A stretch of DNA of 49,392 bases, taken from positions 1 to 49,392 of the forward strand of contig CAIMCI010000177.1 in NCBI GenBank assembly GCA_903839465.1. The letters run 5' to 3'. How positions within the stretch are numbered: position 1 is the stretch's first letter; the number at the start of each line of letters is the position of its first letter. The position numbers and the translations under genes were made by a program. Positions 10,226-23,329 of the stretch are shown here, in pieces. The DNA comes from an uncultured Pseudomonadota bacterium (lineage in GTDB: Bacteria; Pseudomonadota; Gammaproteobacteria; Steroidobacterales; Steroidobacteraceae). Below the pieces are notes generated by a model that saw nothing but the letters and a program-made list of their open reading frames with translations, was not told the DNA's origin and made no database searches.

Positions 10226-11088
10226 GCCCGGGTGCGCGGCTCTTCGTCGCCCTGCAGCGCGTCCTGCCCCTGCATGCCATCAGCGCCGGCATGCACGTGC
10301 TGGCGCGCGCCGAGGCGTGGCCGGTGCGGCGCGCCCTGATCGGCATCTTTCGCAGCCTCTACGCGGTGAACCTTGACGAGGCTGAACGGACGCGGCCGGG
10401 CGACTACCGCTCGTTCAACGATTTCTTCACGCGCGCCCTGAAGAGCGGCGCACGCCCGGCCGACCCCGACCCGCAGGCGCTGCTCTCGCCGTGCGACGGG
10501 CACGTCAGCCAGATCGGACCGCTCGACGGTAACCTCCTGCTGCAGGCGACGGTGGCGGCCAAGCGCCACACCTACACGCTCGAGGCGCTGCTCGCCGACG
10601 CGGACTTCGCCCGCGGCTTCATCGGCGGCTCGTTCGCCTGCCTGTATCTCGCGCCGGTCGACTACCACCGCGTGCACCTGCCCGTCGCCGGGCGCCTCAT
10701 CGCGGCGTGGCACGTCCCCGGCCGGCTCTACAGCGTCAACGCGGCAACCGCGGCACTGGTGCCGGGCCTGTTTGCGCTGAACGAGCGGATCGTCCTGCAC
10801 TTCGCCACGGCGCACGGCCCGCTCGCGCTGGTGCTGGTCGGCGCCCTGAACGTCGGCAGCATGAGCCTCGCGGACCTCGGCGACGTCGCGCCGAGCCGTG
10901 GCCGCAGCGGCGCCCCCGAGCGCCTGAGCGTGACGCCACGCGACTACGCGCGCGGCGAGGAGGTCGGTCGCTTCAACCTCGGCTCCACGGTCGTCCTGGT
11001 GCTGCCACCGGCCATGGCCGAGTTCGAGCGCGTGCTCCGCCCCGGCGCGCCAGTGCGCCTCGGCCAGCGGCTCGGCACGCTGTCGTGA
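10222..11088 (+). CDS. psd: Psd, phosphatidylserine decarboxylase proenzyme
   Basis: Psd makes phosphatidylethanolamine from phosphatidylserine at the inner membrane. The proenzyme cleaves itself at an LGST site to form the pyruvoyl group; here FNLGSTVVLV gives Ser255 as the expected pyruvoyl residue. Other family marks are SFNDFFTRALK, SPCDGHVSQIG and YLAPVDYHRVHLP. The length of 288 residues is usual for the proteobacterial form. The start overlaps sco by four bases and the stop overlaps epmA by four (GTGA). Confidence 0.96.
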   Translation: MSPGARLFVALQRVLPLHAISAGMHVLARAEAWPVRRALIGIFRSLYAVNLDEAERTRPGDYRSFNDFFTRALKSGARPADPDPQALLSPCDGHVSQIGPLDGNLLLQATVAAKRHTYTLEALLADADFARGFIGGSFACLYLAPVDYHRVHLPVAGRLIAAWHVPGRLYSVNAATAALVPGLFALNERIVLHFATAHGPLALVLVGALNVGSMSLADLGDVAPSRGRSGAPERLSVTPRDYARGEEVGRFNLGSTVVLVLPPAMAEFERVLRPGAPVRLGQRLGTLS

Positions 11089-12062
11089 CGGCCGGGCCCG
11101 ACGACTGGCGGCCCACCGCGGCGCTGGCGGAGATCCAGCTGCGGGCGGAACTCCTCGCCCGGGCGCGCGCCTACTTCGCCGCCGAGCAGGTGCTCGAAGT
11201 CGACACGCCCGTACTCGGCCGTGCCGGTGTCACCGACGTCCAGCTCGCCTCGATCGAGGCCCGCGTCGGCGGCCAGCCGGCACCCTGCTTCCTGCAGACC
11301 TCGCCGGAATACGCGATGAAGCGCCTGCTCGCCGCCGGCGCGCCGGACATCTACCAGGTCTGCAAGGCCTTCCGCGACGCCGAGCGCGGGCGCCACCACA
11401 ATCCCGAGTTCACGCTGATCGAGTGGTACCGGCACGGCTATGACGCCGACGACCTGATGGACGACGTGCAGGCGCTGCTCGCCGTGCTGGTCGGCACAGA
11501 GCGCCTCGGACCGGTCGAGCGCATCGCCTACGCAGCGCTCCTGCAGCGCGAACTCGGGGTAGACCCCTACCGCACCCCGGTCGAGACACTGGCCGCGGTC
11601 GCCCGCGCCCGCCTGGGGGAGATCGCGATGGGCACGGAGGCCGGCCGCGATCCCTGGCTCGACCTCCTGATGGGCGCCGTGATCGGCCCGGCGCTGGGCA
11701 GGGACCACCTCGTGTTCGTGCACTCCTACCCGGCGAGCCAGGCCGCCCTCGCCCGCCGCCAGCCCGGTGATCCGCCGACCGCGGCGCGGTTCGAGGCGTA
11801 CCTCGCCGGCATTGAGCTCTGCAACGGCTTTCACGAACTGTCGGATCCGGTCGAGCAGCGCCAGCGCTTTGCCGCCGACGCCGCTGAACGGGAGCGTCTC
11901 GGCCTCGCGCCGCGCGCGCCCGACGAGCGCCTCCTGGCGGCGCTCGCCGCCGGCCTGCCGGACTGCGCGGGAGTTGCCCTGGGCTTTGACCGCGTGCTGA
12001 TGCTGGCGGCCGGTGCGGCGTCGATCGACGAGGTGCTGACGTTCCCGATCGAGCGGGCCTGA
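11085..12062 (+). CDS. epmA: EpmA, elongation factor P--(R)-beta-lysine ligase
   Basis: EpmA is a truncated class II lysyl-tRNA synthetase homologue that attaches beta-lysine to EF-P. The 325-residue length equals that of E. coli EpmA, and there is no anticodon-binding domain. Motif 2 region (QTSPEYAMKRLLAAG, YQVCKAFRDAERGRHHNPEF), the amino-acid-binding CNGFHELSDP and motif 3 (ALGFDRVLML) are visible. The GTG start at 11085 overlaps psd by four bases. It is convergent with efp, its substrate gene, across a 61-base gap. EpmB, which makes beta-lysine, is not in the window. Confidence 0.96.
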   Translation: MTAGPDDWRPTAALAEIQLRAELLARARAYFAAEQVLEVDTPVLGRAGVTDVQLASIEARVGGQPAPCFLQTSPEYAMKRLLAAGAPDIYQVCKAFRDAERGRHHNPEFTLIEWYRHGYDADDLMDDVQALLAVLVGTERLGPVERIAYAALLQRELGVDPYRTPVETLAAVARARLGEIAMGTEAGRDPWLDLLMGAVIGPALGRDHLVFVHSYPASQAALARRQPGDPPTAARFEAYLAGIELCNGFHELSDPVEQRQRFAADAAERERLGLAPRAPDERLLAALAAGLPDCAGVALGFDRVLMLAAGAASIDEVLTFPIERA

Positions 12063-12068
12063 AACGAC

Positions 12069-12101
12069 GCGGCCGCGATCTGCAGAGCAGGTCGCGGCCG
12101 C
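12069..12101. terminator. Hairpin between convergent epmA and efp
   Basis: A perfect 10-bp stem GCGGCCGCGA / TCGCGGCCGC (12069-12078 and 12092-12101) with a 13-base loop fills most of the gap between the convergent stops. No U-tract follows in either direction, so it is a candidate bidirectional terminator of the GC-rich type. Confidence 0.55.
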
Positions 12102-12123
12102 CGTGACGGGCTCGGACGTCGGC

Positions 12124-12690
12124 TTACTTGGCGCGGGAGATGTACTCGCCGCTGCGGGTGTCGACCTTGATGGTCTCGCCCTCGTTGAGGAAGAGCGGCA
12201 CGCGCACGGTCGCGCCGGTCTCGAGCTTGGCGGGCTTCTGGCCGCCGGTCACCGTGTCGCCGCGCACGCCCGGATCGGTCTCGACGATCTTCAGCTCCAC
12301 GTGCGCGGGCGGCGTCACGCTGAGCGGCTGGCCGTTCCACAGGGTCACGATGCAGGTCATGCCGTCCTTGATCCACTGTGCTCCGTCGCCCATGGCCGCC
12401 TTGCCGGCGATGTGCTGCTCGAACGTGTCCGGCATCATGAACGTGAAGAATTCGCCGTCGCTGTACAGGTACTGCATGTCGACGTCGACGACGTCGGCGG
12501 CGTCGACGGAATCGCCGGACTTCCAGGTCCGCTCGACCACCCGGCCGTTCTTGAGGTTGCGGATCTTGACGCGGCTGAACGCCTGGCCCTTGCCCGGCTT
12601 GACCATTTCGTTCTCGACGATCGCGTACGGGTCGCCGTCGATCAGGATCTTCAGACCGGTCTTGAACTCGTTGGTGCTGTACGTGGCCAT
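12124..12690 (-). CDS. efp: EF-P, translation elongation factor P
   Basis: EF-P relieves ribosome stalling at polyproline stretches. The 188-residue protein has the three-domain EF-P sequence, beginning [15 protein letters not shown] and ending [12 protein letters not shown]. The modification loop reads VKPGKGQAF with the target lysine at position 34, as in E. coli, which fits beta-lysylation by the neighbouring EpmA rather than rhamnosylation by EarP (which needs arginine here). The ATG at 12690 gives the family-standard N-terminus. Confidence 0.97.
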   Translation of the reverse strand: MATYSTNEFKTGLKILIDGDPYAIVENEMVKPGKGQAFSRVKIRNLKNGRVVERTWKSGDSVDAADVVDVDMQYLYSDGEFFTFMMPDTFEQHIAGKAAMGDGAQWIKDGMTCIVTLWNGQPLSVTPPAHVELKIVETDPGVRGDTVTGGQKPAKLETGATVRVPLFLNEGETIKVDTRSGEYISRAK

Positions 12691-12981
12691 GGCTGCTTGC
12701 TCGGGGTCCGGGCGGACGTCGGTCACGACGGCCGCAAAAGGGTGGATCGGCGGATCAAAAACAGGCGCGGATCATAGCCGCTGGCGCTCCGTCCGGCCAG
12801 CCGGCCGGGCGCCGCCGGACGCCCCGGGAACCGGCGGGCCGGCATTTGTTCCCCCGAGCGGCCGTGCGGGGCCCGAAAAGTGTCGATCCGGTCGACCGGC
12901 AGAGTCCGGGGCCTTTGATAGGATGGGCGGTATATGTTGCGTCCCGGCCGTGACGGGCGGGGACTGGCCTTCGAGGTACGA

Positions 12982-15051
12982 ATGACGCTTCCGTCCGATG
13001 AGACCGCCGCTGCCGTCCCGGTACTGGTCCTGAGCCGGCTCCAGGAAGGCTCCGAAGCCATCAATTCCATCCTGCGCAACGCCGGCCACGCCGTGCACTG
13101 CACGTGGCTGCCGAGCGCCGGCGATCTCGCCGACGCCATGATCCAGATCAATCCCGAGCTCCTCGTGCTCTTCGCCGACGACGGCCTGCTCGACCTGTCG
13201 ATACTGCCCACGCTGCGGGCCCACAGCTCGCCGCCCGTGCCGATCGTGCTGATCGGCGAGGACACGAGCGAACAGGCCATCACCGCCGCGCTCGCCGCCG
13301 GGGCCCAGGACCTCGTCAGCGCCGGGGCGCGCGAACGCATCCGCTTCGTCTGCGAACGCGAGCTCAGGGGCTTCCGGCTCGAGCGGGCCCTGAAGCGGAC
13401 CCTGTCGGCCGCCCAGGAATCCCAGCAGGCGCTGCAGGTGTTTCTGGACGGCTCGGCGGACGCCGTGGTCGAAGTGCAGGAAGGCATCGTCGTCGGCGCG
13501 AATCCCTCCTGGCTCGAGCTCCTCGGCTACCCGAATCTCGAGGCGGTGGCCGGACAGCCGCTGATGGACTTCTTCGAGCACGACTCCCACTCGAGCGTGC
13601 GCGGCGCACTCGGCGCCTGCCTGCAGGGCAAGTGGGCCGACCACACGCTGCGGGCCGGAGCGTTGCTGGCCGACGGCTCGACACTGTCCCTGGACTTCCA
13701 CCTCGCGCGCACCGAATTCGACGGCGATCCGGCCGTGCGCTTCGTCGTCGCCGCGCAGCGCGGCGGCGACGAGAAGCAGTTCGAGCAGCGCCTGCAGGAA
13801 GCCGTGCAGATCGAACAGGGCACCGGCTTCCTGCACCGCCGCTTCCTCGTCGACCGGCTGCGGGACCGCCTGAAGAACCCGGTGCGTGCCGGCGCGCGCT
13901 TCGTCGCCATCGTCAGGCTCGACCGGATCGACCAGCTCGTCAGCCAGGTCGGCCCGCTGGCCGTCGAGGACCTCGTCGTGCAGTTCGCGCACCTCCTGCG
14001 CGACCAGCTGCAGGCCGACGACCTTGCCGGCCGCTTCACCGGCAGCAGTTTCCTGTGCCTTCTCGAGCGCGGCAACGCGCGCGACGTCGAGGCCTGGGGC
14101 GAGCACGTGCTGCGCAAGGTCGCCGCGCACGTATTCAAGGTCGACGACAAGAGCATCACGGCGACCGCGACGGTAGGCCTCGGCCTCGTGCCACCGTCCG
14201 CCGCCGATCCGTCGGCGGCGGTCGCCGACGCCCACGAAGCCGCCCGCAAGGGCGTCGAGCAGGGCGGCAACCAGATCTACTCGCTGGAGCGCGCCGACAA
14301 CGACAAGCGCGTGGAGGCCTACGACAAGATCTGGGTGCGGCACATCAAGGCCGCGCTGATGGACAACCGCTTCCGCCTCGTGCAGCTGCCGATCGCGAGC
14401 CTGCTGGGCGAGGACAAGAGCATGTACGACGTGCTCGTGCGCATGCTCGACGAGCAGGGCCGCGAGGTCCTGCCGTCCGAGTTCATCCCGGCCGCCGAGC
14501 GCAACGACCTGATGAAGAACATCGATCGCTGGGTGATCGGCGCGTCGATGGCCTTCTGCGCGGCGCGCAAGCCCGATTCGGTGTTCGTGCGCCTCGCGCG
14601 CGACAGTGTCACCGACCGCTCGCTGCCGATCTGGCTCGGCAACCAGCTCAAAGCCGCCAAGATCGAGCCGCGCCGGGTGTGCTTCCAGGTGTCCGAGGAC
14701 GTGGTCGCCAACTACCTGCTGCAGAGCAAGGACATGCGCACCGCGATCGGCAGCCAGGGCTTCGGCTTCGCGATCGAGCGCTTCGGTGCCGGCGCGGATG
14801 CGCAGAAGGTCGTCGAGCACCTGCGCCCGGACTACGTGAAGATCGACGGCTCACTGATGCAGGGCATCACCCACGATGCGCCGCTGCAGCAGCGGGTGCG
14901 CGGGCTGGTCGAGCTTGCCAAGGGCGTCGGCGCGGCGACGATCGCCGACCGCGTCGAGGATGCCAACACGATGGCCGTCATGTGGCAGCTCGGCATCGGC
15001 TTCGTGCAGGGCTACTTCGTGCACAAGCCGGAAGCGGTCACGCTGGGCTGA
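12982..15051 (+). CDS. FimX-like protein: REC-like, PAS, degenerate GGDEF and EAL domains
   Basis: The 689-residue product has, in order, a receiver-like domain (about 10-130), a PAS domain (about 155-265), a GGDEF-type domain (about 280-445) and an EAL-type domain (about 450-689). The diguanylate cyclase motif reads TGSSF at 353-357 and the EAL motif reads QLP at 468-470. The DDFG loop is ERFG and the usual Asn/Glu metal ligands are altered, while VKIDGS and VQGY are kept. This is the pattern of FimX of Pseudomonas and Xanthomonas, a c-di-GMP receptor for twitching motility. The protein is probably non-enzymatic. The start at 12982 is chosen for GAGG eight bases upstream; an ATG at 12934 is in frame. 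It is divergent from efp across 291 bases. Confidence 0.85.
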   Translation: MTLPSDETAAAVPVLVLSRLQEGSEAINSILRNAGHAVHCTWLPSAGDLADAMIQINPELLVLFADDGLLDLSILPTLRAHSSPPVPIVLIGEDTSEQAITAALAAGAQDLVSAGARERIRFVCERELRGFRLERALKRTLSAAQESQQALQVFLDGSADAVVEVQEGIVVGANPSWLELLGYPNLEAVAGQPLMDFFEHDSHSSVRGALGACLQGKWADHTLRAGALLADGSTLSLDFHLARTEFDGDPAVRFVVAAQRGGDEKQFEQRLQEAVQIEQGTGFLHRRFLVDRLRDRLKNPVRAGARFVAIVRLDRIDQLVSQVGPLAVEDLVVQFAHLLRDQLQADDLAGRFTGSSFLCLLERGNARDVEAWGEHVLRKVAAHVFKVDDKSITATATVGLGLVPPSAADPSAAVADAHEAARKGVEQGGNQIYSLERADNDKRVEAYDKIWVRHIKAALMDNRFRLVQLPIASLLGEDKSMYDVLVRMLDEQGREVLPSEFIPAAERNDLMKNIDRWVIGASMAFCAARKPDSVFVRLARDSVTDRSLPIWLGNQLKAAKIEPRRVCFQVSEDVVANYLLQSKDMRTAIGSQGFGFAIERFGAGADAQKVVEHLRPDYVKIDGSLMQGITHDAPLQQRVRGLVELAKGVGAATIADRVEDANTMAVMWQLGIGFVQGYFVHKPEAVTLG

Positions 15052-15072
15052 GCCCCGCCGGCCGGAGCGCGA

Positions 15073-16761
15073 CTACAGGATCTGGAAACACTGGCAGGTG
15101 ACGACCGTGCCGCCGGTCGGGCCCGGCGCGATGAGCAGCGAGCCGCCGATCCGCTCGGCGCGCCGGCGCATGACTTTGAGACCGAGGCCGTTGCCGTGGC
15201 GGGCGTTGGCGGGCAGCCCCTTGCCGTCGTCGCTGATCGTGAGCCGCACCGTGTCGGCCTCGACCTCGAGCCCGATCCCGATCGCCCGCGCCTCGGCGTG
15301 CCGGCGCGCGTTCGCGACCGCCTCCTGCGCGATCCGGAACATCTGATCCTGGCCGTCGGACGACAGCCTGAGCGGCGCGTGCAGCACCGGCACGAACCGG
15401 ACGTCGAGGTCGTAGGTCCTGGCTTGCACCTCGGCGAAATCGGCCAGCGCGGAGACGAGCGAAGTGCCGAGATCGCCGACCGGCGACAGGCCGCGGGCGA
15501 TGCCGCGGCAGGTGGCCGTGGCCCGCGCGGCGACCGCCTCGAGCCGCTCGATCTGCGCAAGCTGCACGGCTTCGCCGCGGCGCACGAGATCGGCGAGACC
15601 GCCGACCAGGAGCGACATCCCGGTCAGCTCCTGGCCGAGTCCGTCGTGCAGATCGTAGCCGAGCTTGGCCCGTTCCCGGTTCGCCGCATCGATCACCTCG
15701 CGGTCGATGCGCCGCCGCTCCGACACGTCGGTGGCGGTGACGACCCACTCGTTGTCCGCGGCATCGGCGGCATAGGCACTGGTGAACTCGACCCAGCACG
15801 AGCTGCCGTCCTTGCGCCGGCCCTTGACGAGCCCGTGGTAGACCTCGCCGCGACCGCAGACCTCAGCCGCGTCGCGGACCGTGAGGTCCCGCGCCTGCCG
15901 GCTCCAGTAGAGATCGTTGCTGCTCAGCTGCGTGAATTCCTCCTGCGTGTAGCCGAACATCCGGGCCATCGCCGGATTCGCCCACACGATCCGCGAACCG
16001 TGCTGCAGGGCGATGCCTACCTGCGGATTCTCGATCACCGCCCGCTGCTCGCGCAGCAGGCGGCCGAGGCGGGCCTCGCTCTCGCGCCGCTCGCGCAGGT
16101 CGTCGATGAGCAGCCAGTCGTGGATGTCGCCGTTAAGCCAAAACCGGATCCGGTGCAGGTGCACCGGCACCCCGGTCCCGTCGGCGCAGGCAAACTCGGT
16201 GTCGCCGTCGCCCGGGCGGCCATCGCCCGCCAGGCGCTGCCTGACGCGATAGCCCGTGATCGCCGAGAACGCGCCGTTCGCCTCCAGCACGGTCCCGCTC
16301 GAATCGACCTGCGCGATGCCGACGTGCGCACCGGCCAGCAGGTGGTGCAGCTTCTGCTCGACCGCGAGCAGGCGCAGCTGCGCCGCGCGCAGGCGGCCGA
16401 TGACGAGGCACAGCGCTCCGGCCGAGCCGGCGAATACGGTCAGGGCCACCGCGCCGTGCCGTCCGTGGGCGACGTTCGGATCGTGTGGAAAGAACACCGT
16501 CGCGATCACGAACTCGGCGATGCCGAGGGCGAGGAGACCGGGGCCGGCGCCGAAGAGCACGGCCGACAACACGATGAGCGGATAGAAGGTGAGCATCGCG
16601 AACGAGTACGAGCCCACCAGCAGGAGGCGAACGGCGAGGCCGCAGCCGACCAGCACGGCAGCCCACACGTACCCGGCCCGGCCGTCCGGCATGGCGGCGA
16701 CCCCATCGGCCAGCCGCGACCATGGTGCCCTTACCGGTTCGCCGATCGTCGCCTGCACCAC
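15073..16761 (-). CDS. Membrane PAS sensor histidine kinase, NarL-type (HisKA_3)
   Basis: The 562-residue protein has about four N-terminal membrane helices (residues 30-122), two PAS-like domains (about 135-225 and 235-348), a HisKA_3 dimerisation domain with His372 in YDLHDGLGQELTG, and a HATPase domain with N box QEAVANARRHA and G boxes DDGKGLP and GLGLKVM. Such kinases normally phosphorylate LuxR-type regulators; none is adjacent, so it is an orphan here. The start is GTG at 16761 with GGGAG eight bases upstream. It follows parC on the same strand after 216 bases and converges on the FimX-like gene, 21 bases away. The signal sensed is unknown. Confidence 0.88.
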   Translation of the reverse strand: MVQATIGEPVRAPWSRLADGVAAMPDGRAGYVWAAVLVGCGLAVRLLLVGSYSFAMLTFYPLIVLSAVLFGAGPGLLALGIAEFVIATVFFPHDPNVAHGRHGAVALTVFAGSAGALCLVIGRLRAAQLRLLAVEQKLHHLLAGAHVGIAQVDSSGTVLEANGAFSAITGYRVRQRLAGDGRPGDGDTEFACADGTGVPVHLHRIRFWLNGDIHDWLLIDDLRERRESEARLGRLLREQRAVIENPQVGIALQHGSRIVWANPAMARMFGYTQEEFTQLSSNDLYWSRQARDLTVRDAAEVCGRGEVYHGLVKGRRKDGSSCWVEFTSAYAADAADNEWVVTATDVSERRRIDREVIDAANRERAKLGYDLHDGLGQELTGMSLLVGGLADLVRRGEAVQLAQIERLEAVAARATATCRGIARGLSPVGDLGTSLVSALADFAEVQARTYDLDVRFVPVLHAPLRLSSDGQDQMFRIAQEAVANARRHAEARAIGIGLEVEADTVRLTISDDGKGLPANARHGNGLGLKVMRRRAERIGGSLLIAPGPTGGTVVTCQCFQIL

Positions 16762-16882
16762 GCTGCATCTCCCGGGGGAGCCGCAGGGGGTTCCCTGCGG
16801 CCGTCGCGTGCGGTGCCGCCTCAGCGCCGGCTGCCCGAACCGAGATTAGATCGCAATTCGTGCCGCAATAATCCGTAACTTC

Positions 16883-16896
16883 CGAACGGCCGTTCG
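16883..16896. promoter_or_regulatory. 14-bp perfect palindrome upstream of the histidine kinase
   Basis: CGAACGGCCGTTCG lies in the 216-base gap between parC and the histidine kinase, about 120 bases before the kinase GTG. It could be an operator for the kinase gene. The perfect symmetry without a loop argues against a terminator. The rest of the gap shows nothing clear. Confidence 0.3.
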
Positions 16897-16977
16897 CCGC
16901 ACCGAAGGCAACGGCACCGCTGCGCTCATCACAGAGGATCGGCGTGCAGGGGCGGACCTGAAGCGGCGTGCGCCGCC

Positions 16978-21167
<4,190 letters not shown>

Positions 21168-21220
21168 ACCGCCCCGCGGCGACAGCATCGCCTGCCGGGG
21201 GGGCGGTCCGCCGCCGTTGT

Positions 21221-21826
21221 TCAGGCCGGCGCGAGGTCGGCGAGCAGGGCGGCCCGGGATCCGGCGTCGAGCAGGTGCTCGTGACGATAGGCCGGATGAT
21301 CGATGCCAAAGCGCAGCTCCGCCCCCGCATGCAGGGCGGCCCGGTGCGCAGGCTCCAGCTCGAAGCGGGTGAAGTGCACGGCCGAGGTCTTCTCGGCATT
21401 CTCGCGCTCGAGGTCCTCGTCGGCGATCGCGTAGATCCGCGCCAGCGAGCCGATGGCCGCGTACACGCGATCCTCGACGCCGCGCAGAGCCGCGAGCTGA
21501 CGCTGCCGCTCGGTGACGTCCGGGAATTCGATCAGGAGCGTGGCCTTGAAGTTCGATCCGTCGGGAATCAGGGGGTTGTAGGCCGCGAGCTCATCGGCGA
21601 TTCCCTCGGGCTCGAAGATCTTCTCGATGCGCAGCATCTCCTGAACCTGGTACTGGATGGTCAGGCGATCCTCGAACAGCAGCGTGACGTTCGGGCCCAC
21701 CGGCACGGTCCGGCGGCGCTTGTGCTCGATCACCCGGGTACGAAAATCGGCACGCTCACGGGCGTACTGCTCGAGCGGCATGAGGTCCGTGGCCGCGAGG
21801 CCGCGCGCCGAGGCGATGTCGGTCAT
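21221..21826 (-). CDS. DUF3501 family protein
   Basis: The 201-residue protein belongs to the DUF3501 family, recognised by its sequence (YARERADFRTRVIEHKRRR, YQVQEMLRIEKIFEPEGI) and its partners. It has no membrane helix, signal peptide or metal-binding cysteines. GGAG lies seven bases before the ATG, which overlaps the stop of the Fe-S protein by four bases. The rubrerythrin, Fe-S protein and DUF3501 trio is a recurrent set in proteobacteria. Its function is unknown; a role in peroxide reduction or redox repair is an inference from the neighbours. Confidence 0.82.
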   Translation of the reverse strand: MTDIASARGLAATDLMPLEQYARERADFRTRVIEHKRRRTVPVGPNVTLLFEDRLTIQYQVQEMLRIEKIFEPEGIADELAAYNPLIPDGSNFKATLLIEFPDVTERQRQLAALRGVEDRVYAAIGSLARIYAIADEDLERENAEKTSAVHFTRFELEPAHRAALHAGAELRFGIDHPAYRHEHLLDAGSRAALLADLAPA

Positions 21827-23187
21827 TGGCCGTTCTCCGGCAGTCCGTAGGCCATCCTGAGCAGGGTCAGCGGATGGCGGGGGCCGGCCTCGCCGGCGAT
21901 TCCGCTCTCGATCTGGTGACCGGCCATCGGGCAGTCACTCGAATAGAAGTCGGGCTTGGCGTTCTCGACGCGCGTCATGACCGGCTTGCCGATCTTCATC
22001 GACGTGTCGTGGAATTCCTGCTTGACCGCGTAGGTGCCGTTATGGCCCGAACAGCGCTCGATCGTATCGAGCGTGGTGTTCGGCACGAGCTTGAGCACAT
22101 CGCGCGTCTTCAGGCCGATGTTCTGCACGCGCAGGTGGCACGGCACGTGATAGGACACCTTGCCGAGCTCGCGCGCAAAGTCGGTCTTCAGCTTGCCTTC
22201 CCTGTGGCGCAGCCACAGGTACTCGAACGGGTCGTAGATGGCAGCCTTCACCTTCTGCACGTCGGGATCGCCGGGAAACAGGAGCGGCAACTCCTGCTTG
22301 TACATCAGCACGCACGAGGGGATCGGCGCGACGATGTCGTAGCCCGCATCGACCATGCGCACGAGCTCCGGGATATTGACGTCCTTCAGTGCCGCCACTG
22401 CCTTGAGGTCACCGAGCTCGAGCTTCGGCATACCGCAGCATTTCTCGCGCGCCGCGATCGCGACCGGGATGCCGTTGTGCTCGAACACGGCGCGCAGGTC
22501 GGCGGCGATGTCCGGTTCGTTGCGATTGCAGTAGCAGGTCGTGAACAGCGCCACCTTGCCGCGCGTGGCGCCCGCCGGCTCGGCCACGAGCGCGGGTGCG
22601 GTCCGCGCTGCGTGCCGGCTGCGGTAGGAGCGGCTGTGGTAGTCCGGCACGTTGGCATCGACGTGCACGCCGAGTGCCGATTGCAGCACCTTGCGGCCGA
22701 GGGTGCTGTGGTTGACGGCGTTCACGACCTCGCTGATGACCGGAATGCCGGCGAGATTGCCGACCAGGTCGGTCGACGACAGCACCCGATCGCGCGCGCG
22801 GACCGGCATCTTCTCGTACTTGAAGGCCTTGGCGCGCAGCATCAGGTGCGGGAAATCAAGATTGAACGGGTGCGGCGGCACGTACGGACACTTCGTCATG
22901 TAGCACATGTCGCAGAGGTAGCAGTTGTCGACGACCTCCCAGTAGGCGGCCTTCGTCACGCCGTCGAGCTCGCCCGTAGGGCTCTCGTCTACCGCATCGA
23001 AAAGCGTGGGGAACGACTGGCAGAGGTTGAAGCAGCGCCGGCAACCGTGGCAGATGTCGAAGACCCGCTCGAGCTCCTTGAAGAGCGCGGACTCGTCCAG
23101 GAAATCCGGGTTCTGCCAGTCTATGGCGTGCCGGGTCGGCGCCTCCAGGCTGCCTTCGCGGCTGGACGTCATGGGCGTGTCGCTCAC
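21823..23187 (-). CDS. GlpC/HdrB-like Fe-S protein with two 4Fe-4S motifs and CCG domains
   Basis: The 454-residue product has an N-terminal ferredoxin-like region with two clusters, CHGCRRCFNLC and CYLCDMCYMTKC, and two cysteine-rich (CCG-type) modules, seen as CYCNRNEP ... EKCCGMP and the later PCHLRVQ ... ERCSGHNG. This matches subunits that pass electrons in heterodisulfide reductase and anaerobic glycerol-3-phosphate dehydrogenase. Here no glycerol genes are present; the neighbours are rubrerythrin and DUF3501. A GTG at 23187 with GAGG nine bases upstream is taken as the start; the ATG at 23172 is an alternative. It probably feeds electrons to the rubrerythrin (inference). Confidence 0.85.
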   Translation of the reverse strand: MSDTPMTSSREGSLEAPTRHAIDWQNPDFLDESALFKELERVFDICHGCRRCFNLCQSFPTLFDAVDESPTGELDGVTKAAYWEVVDNCYLCDMCYMTKCPYVPPHPFNLDFPHLMLRAKAFKYEKMPVRARDRVLSSTDLVGNLAGIPVISEVVNAVNHSTLGRKVLQSALGVHVDANVPDYHSRSYRSRHAARTAPALVAEPAGATRGKVALFTTCYCNRNEPDIAADLRAVFEHNGIPVAIAAREKCCGMPKLELGDLKAVAALKDVNIPELVRMVDAGYDIVAPIPSCVLMYKQELPLLFPGDPDVQKVKAAIYDPFEYLWLRHREGKLKTDFARELGKVSYHVPCHLRVQNIGLKTRDVLKLVPNTTLDTIERCSGHNGTYAVKQEFHDTSMKIGKPVMTRVENAKPDFYSSDCPMAGHQIESGIAGEAGPRHPLTLLRMAYGLPENGQ

Positions 23188-23288
23188 CGTTGCTGACCTC
23201 GGTCCGATTTCATTCGGAGCCGGCCGCGCCGTGCGCGACCGCCCCCGGGAGAAAAGGCCCCTGCCCCGGTCGGGGTATCGCGGGGCAT

Positions 23289-23320
23289 CCGGGGCGGCAC
23301 CCGGAAGGGCGCCGCCCCGG
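23289..23320 (-). terminator. Hairpin between rubrerythrin and the Fe-S gene
   Basis: A perfect 10-bp stem CCGGGGCGGC / GCCGCCCCGG (23289-23298 and 23311-23320, loop of 12) starts ten bases after the rubrerythrin stop. There is no U-tract. It could act as a partial terminator or an mRNA-stabilising element that makes rubrerythrin more abundant than the downstream genes. Confidence 0.45.
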
Positions 23321-23329
23321 CTAACGACG

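Noticed and set aside
12772-14820. A 682-codon open frame on the minus strand opposite the FimX-like gene
   Set aside because: It has no family-like sequence and is rich in Arg/Ala/Val/His; it is the antisense shadow of a GC-rich gene with a clear domain structure.
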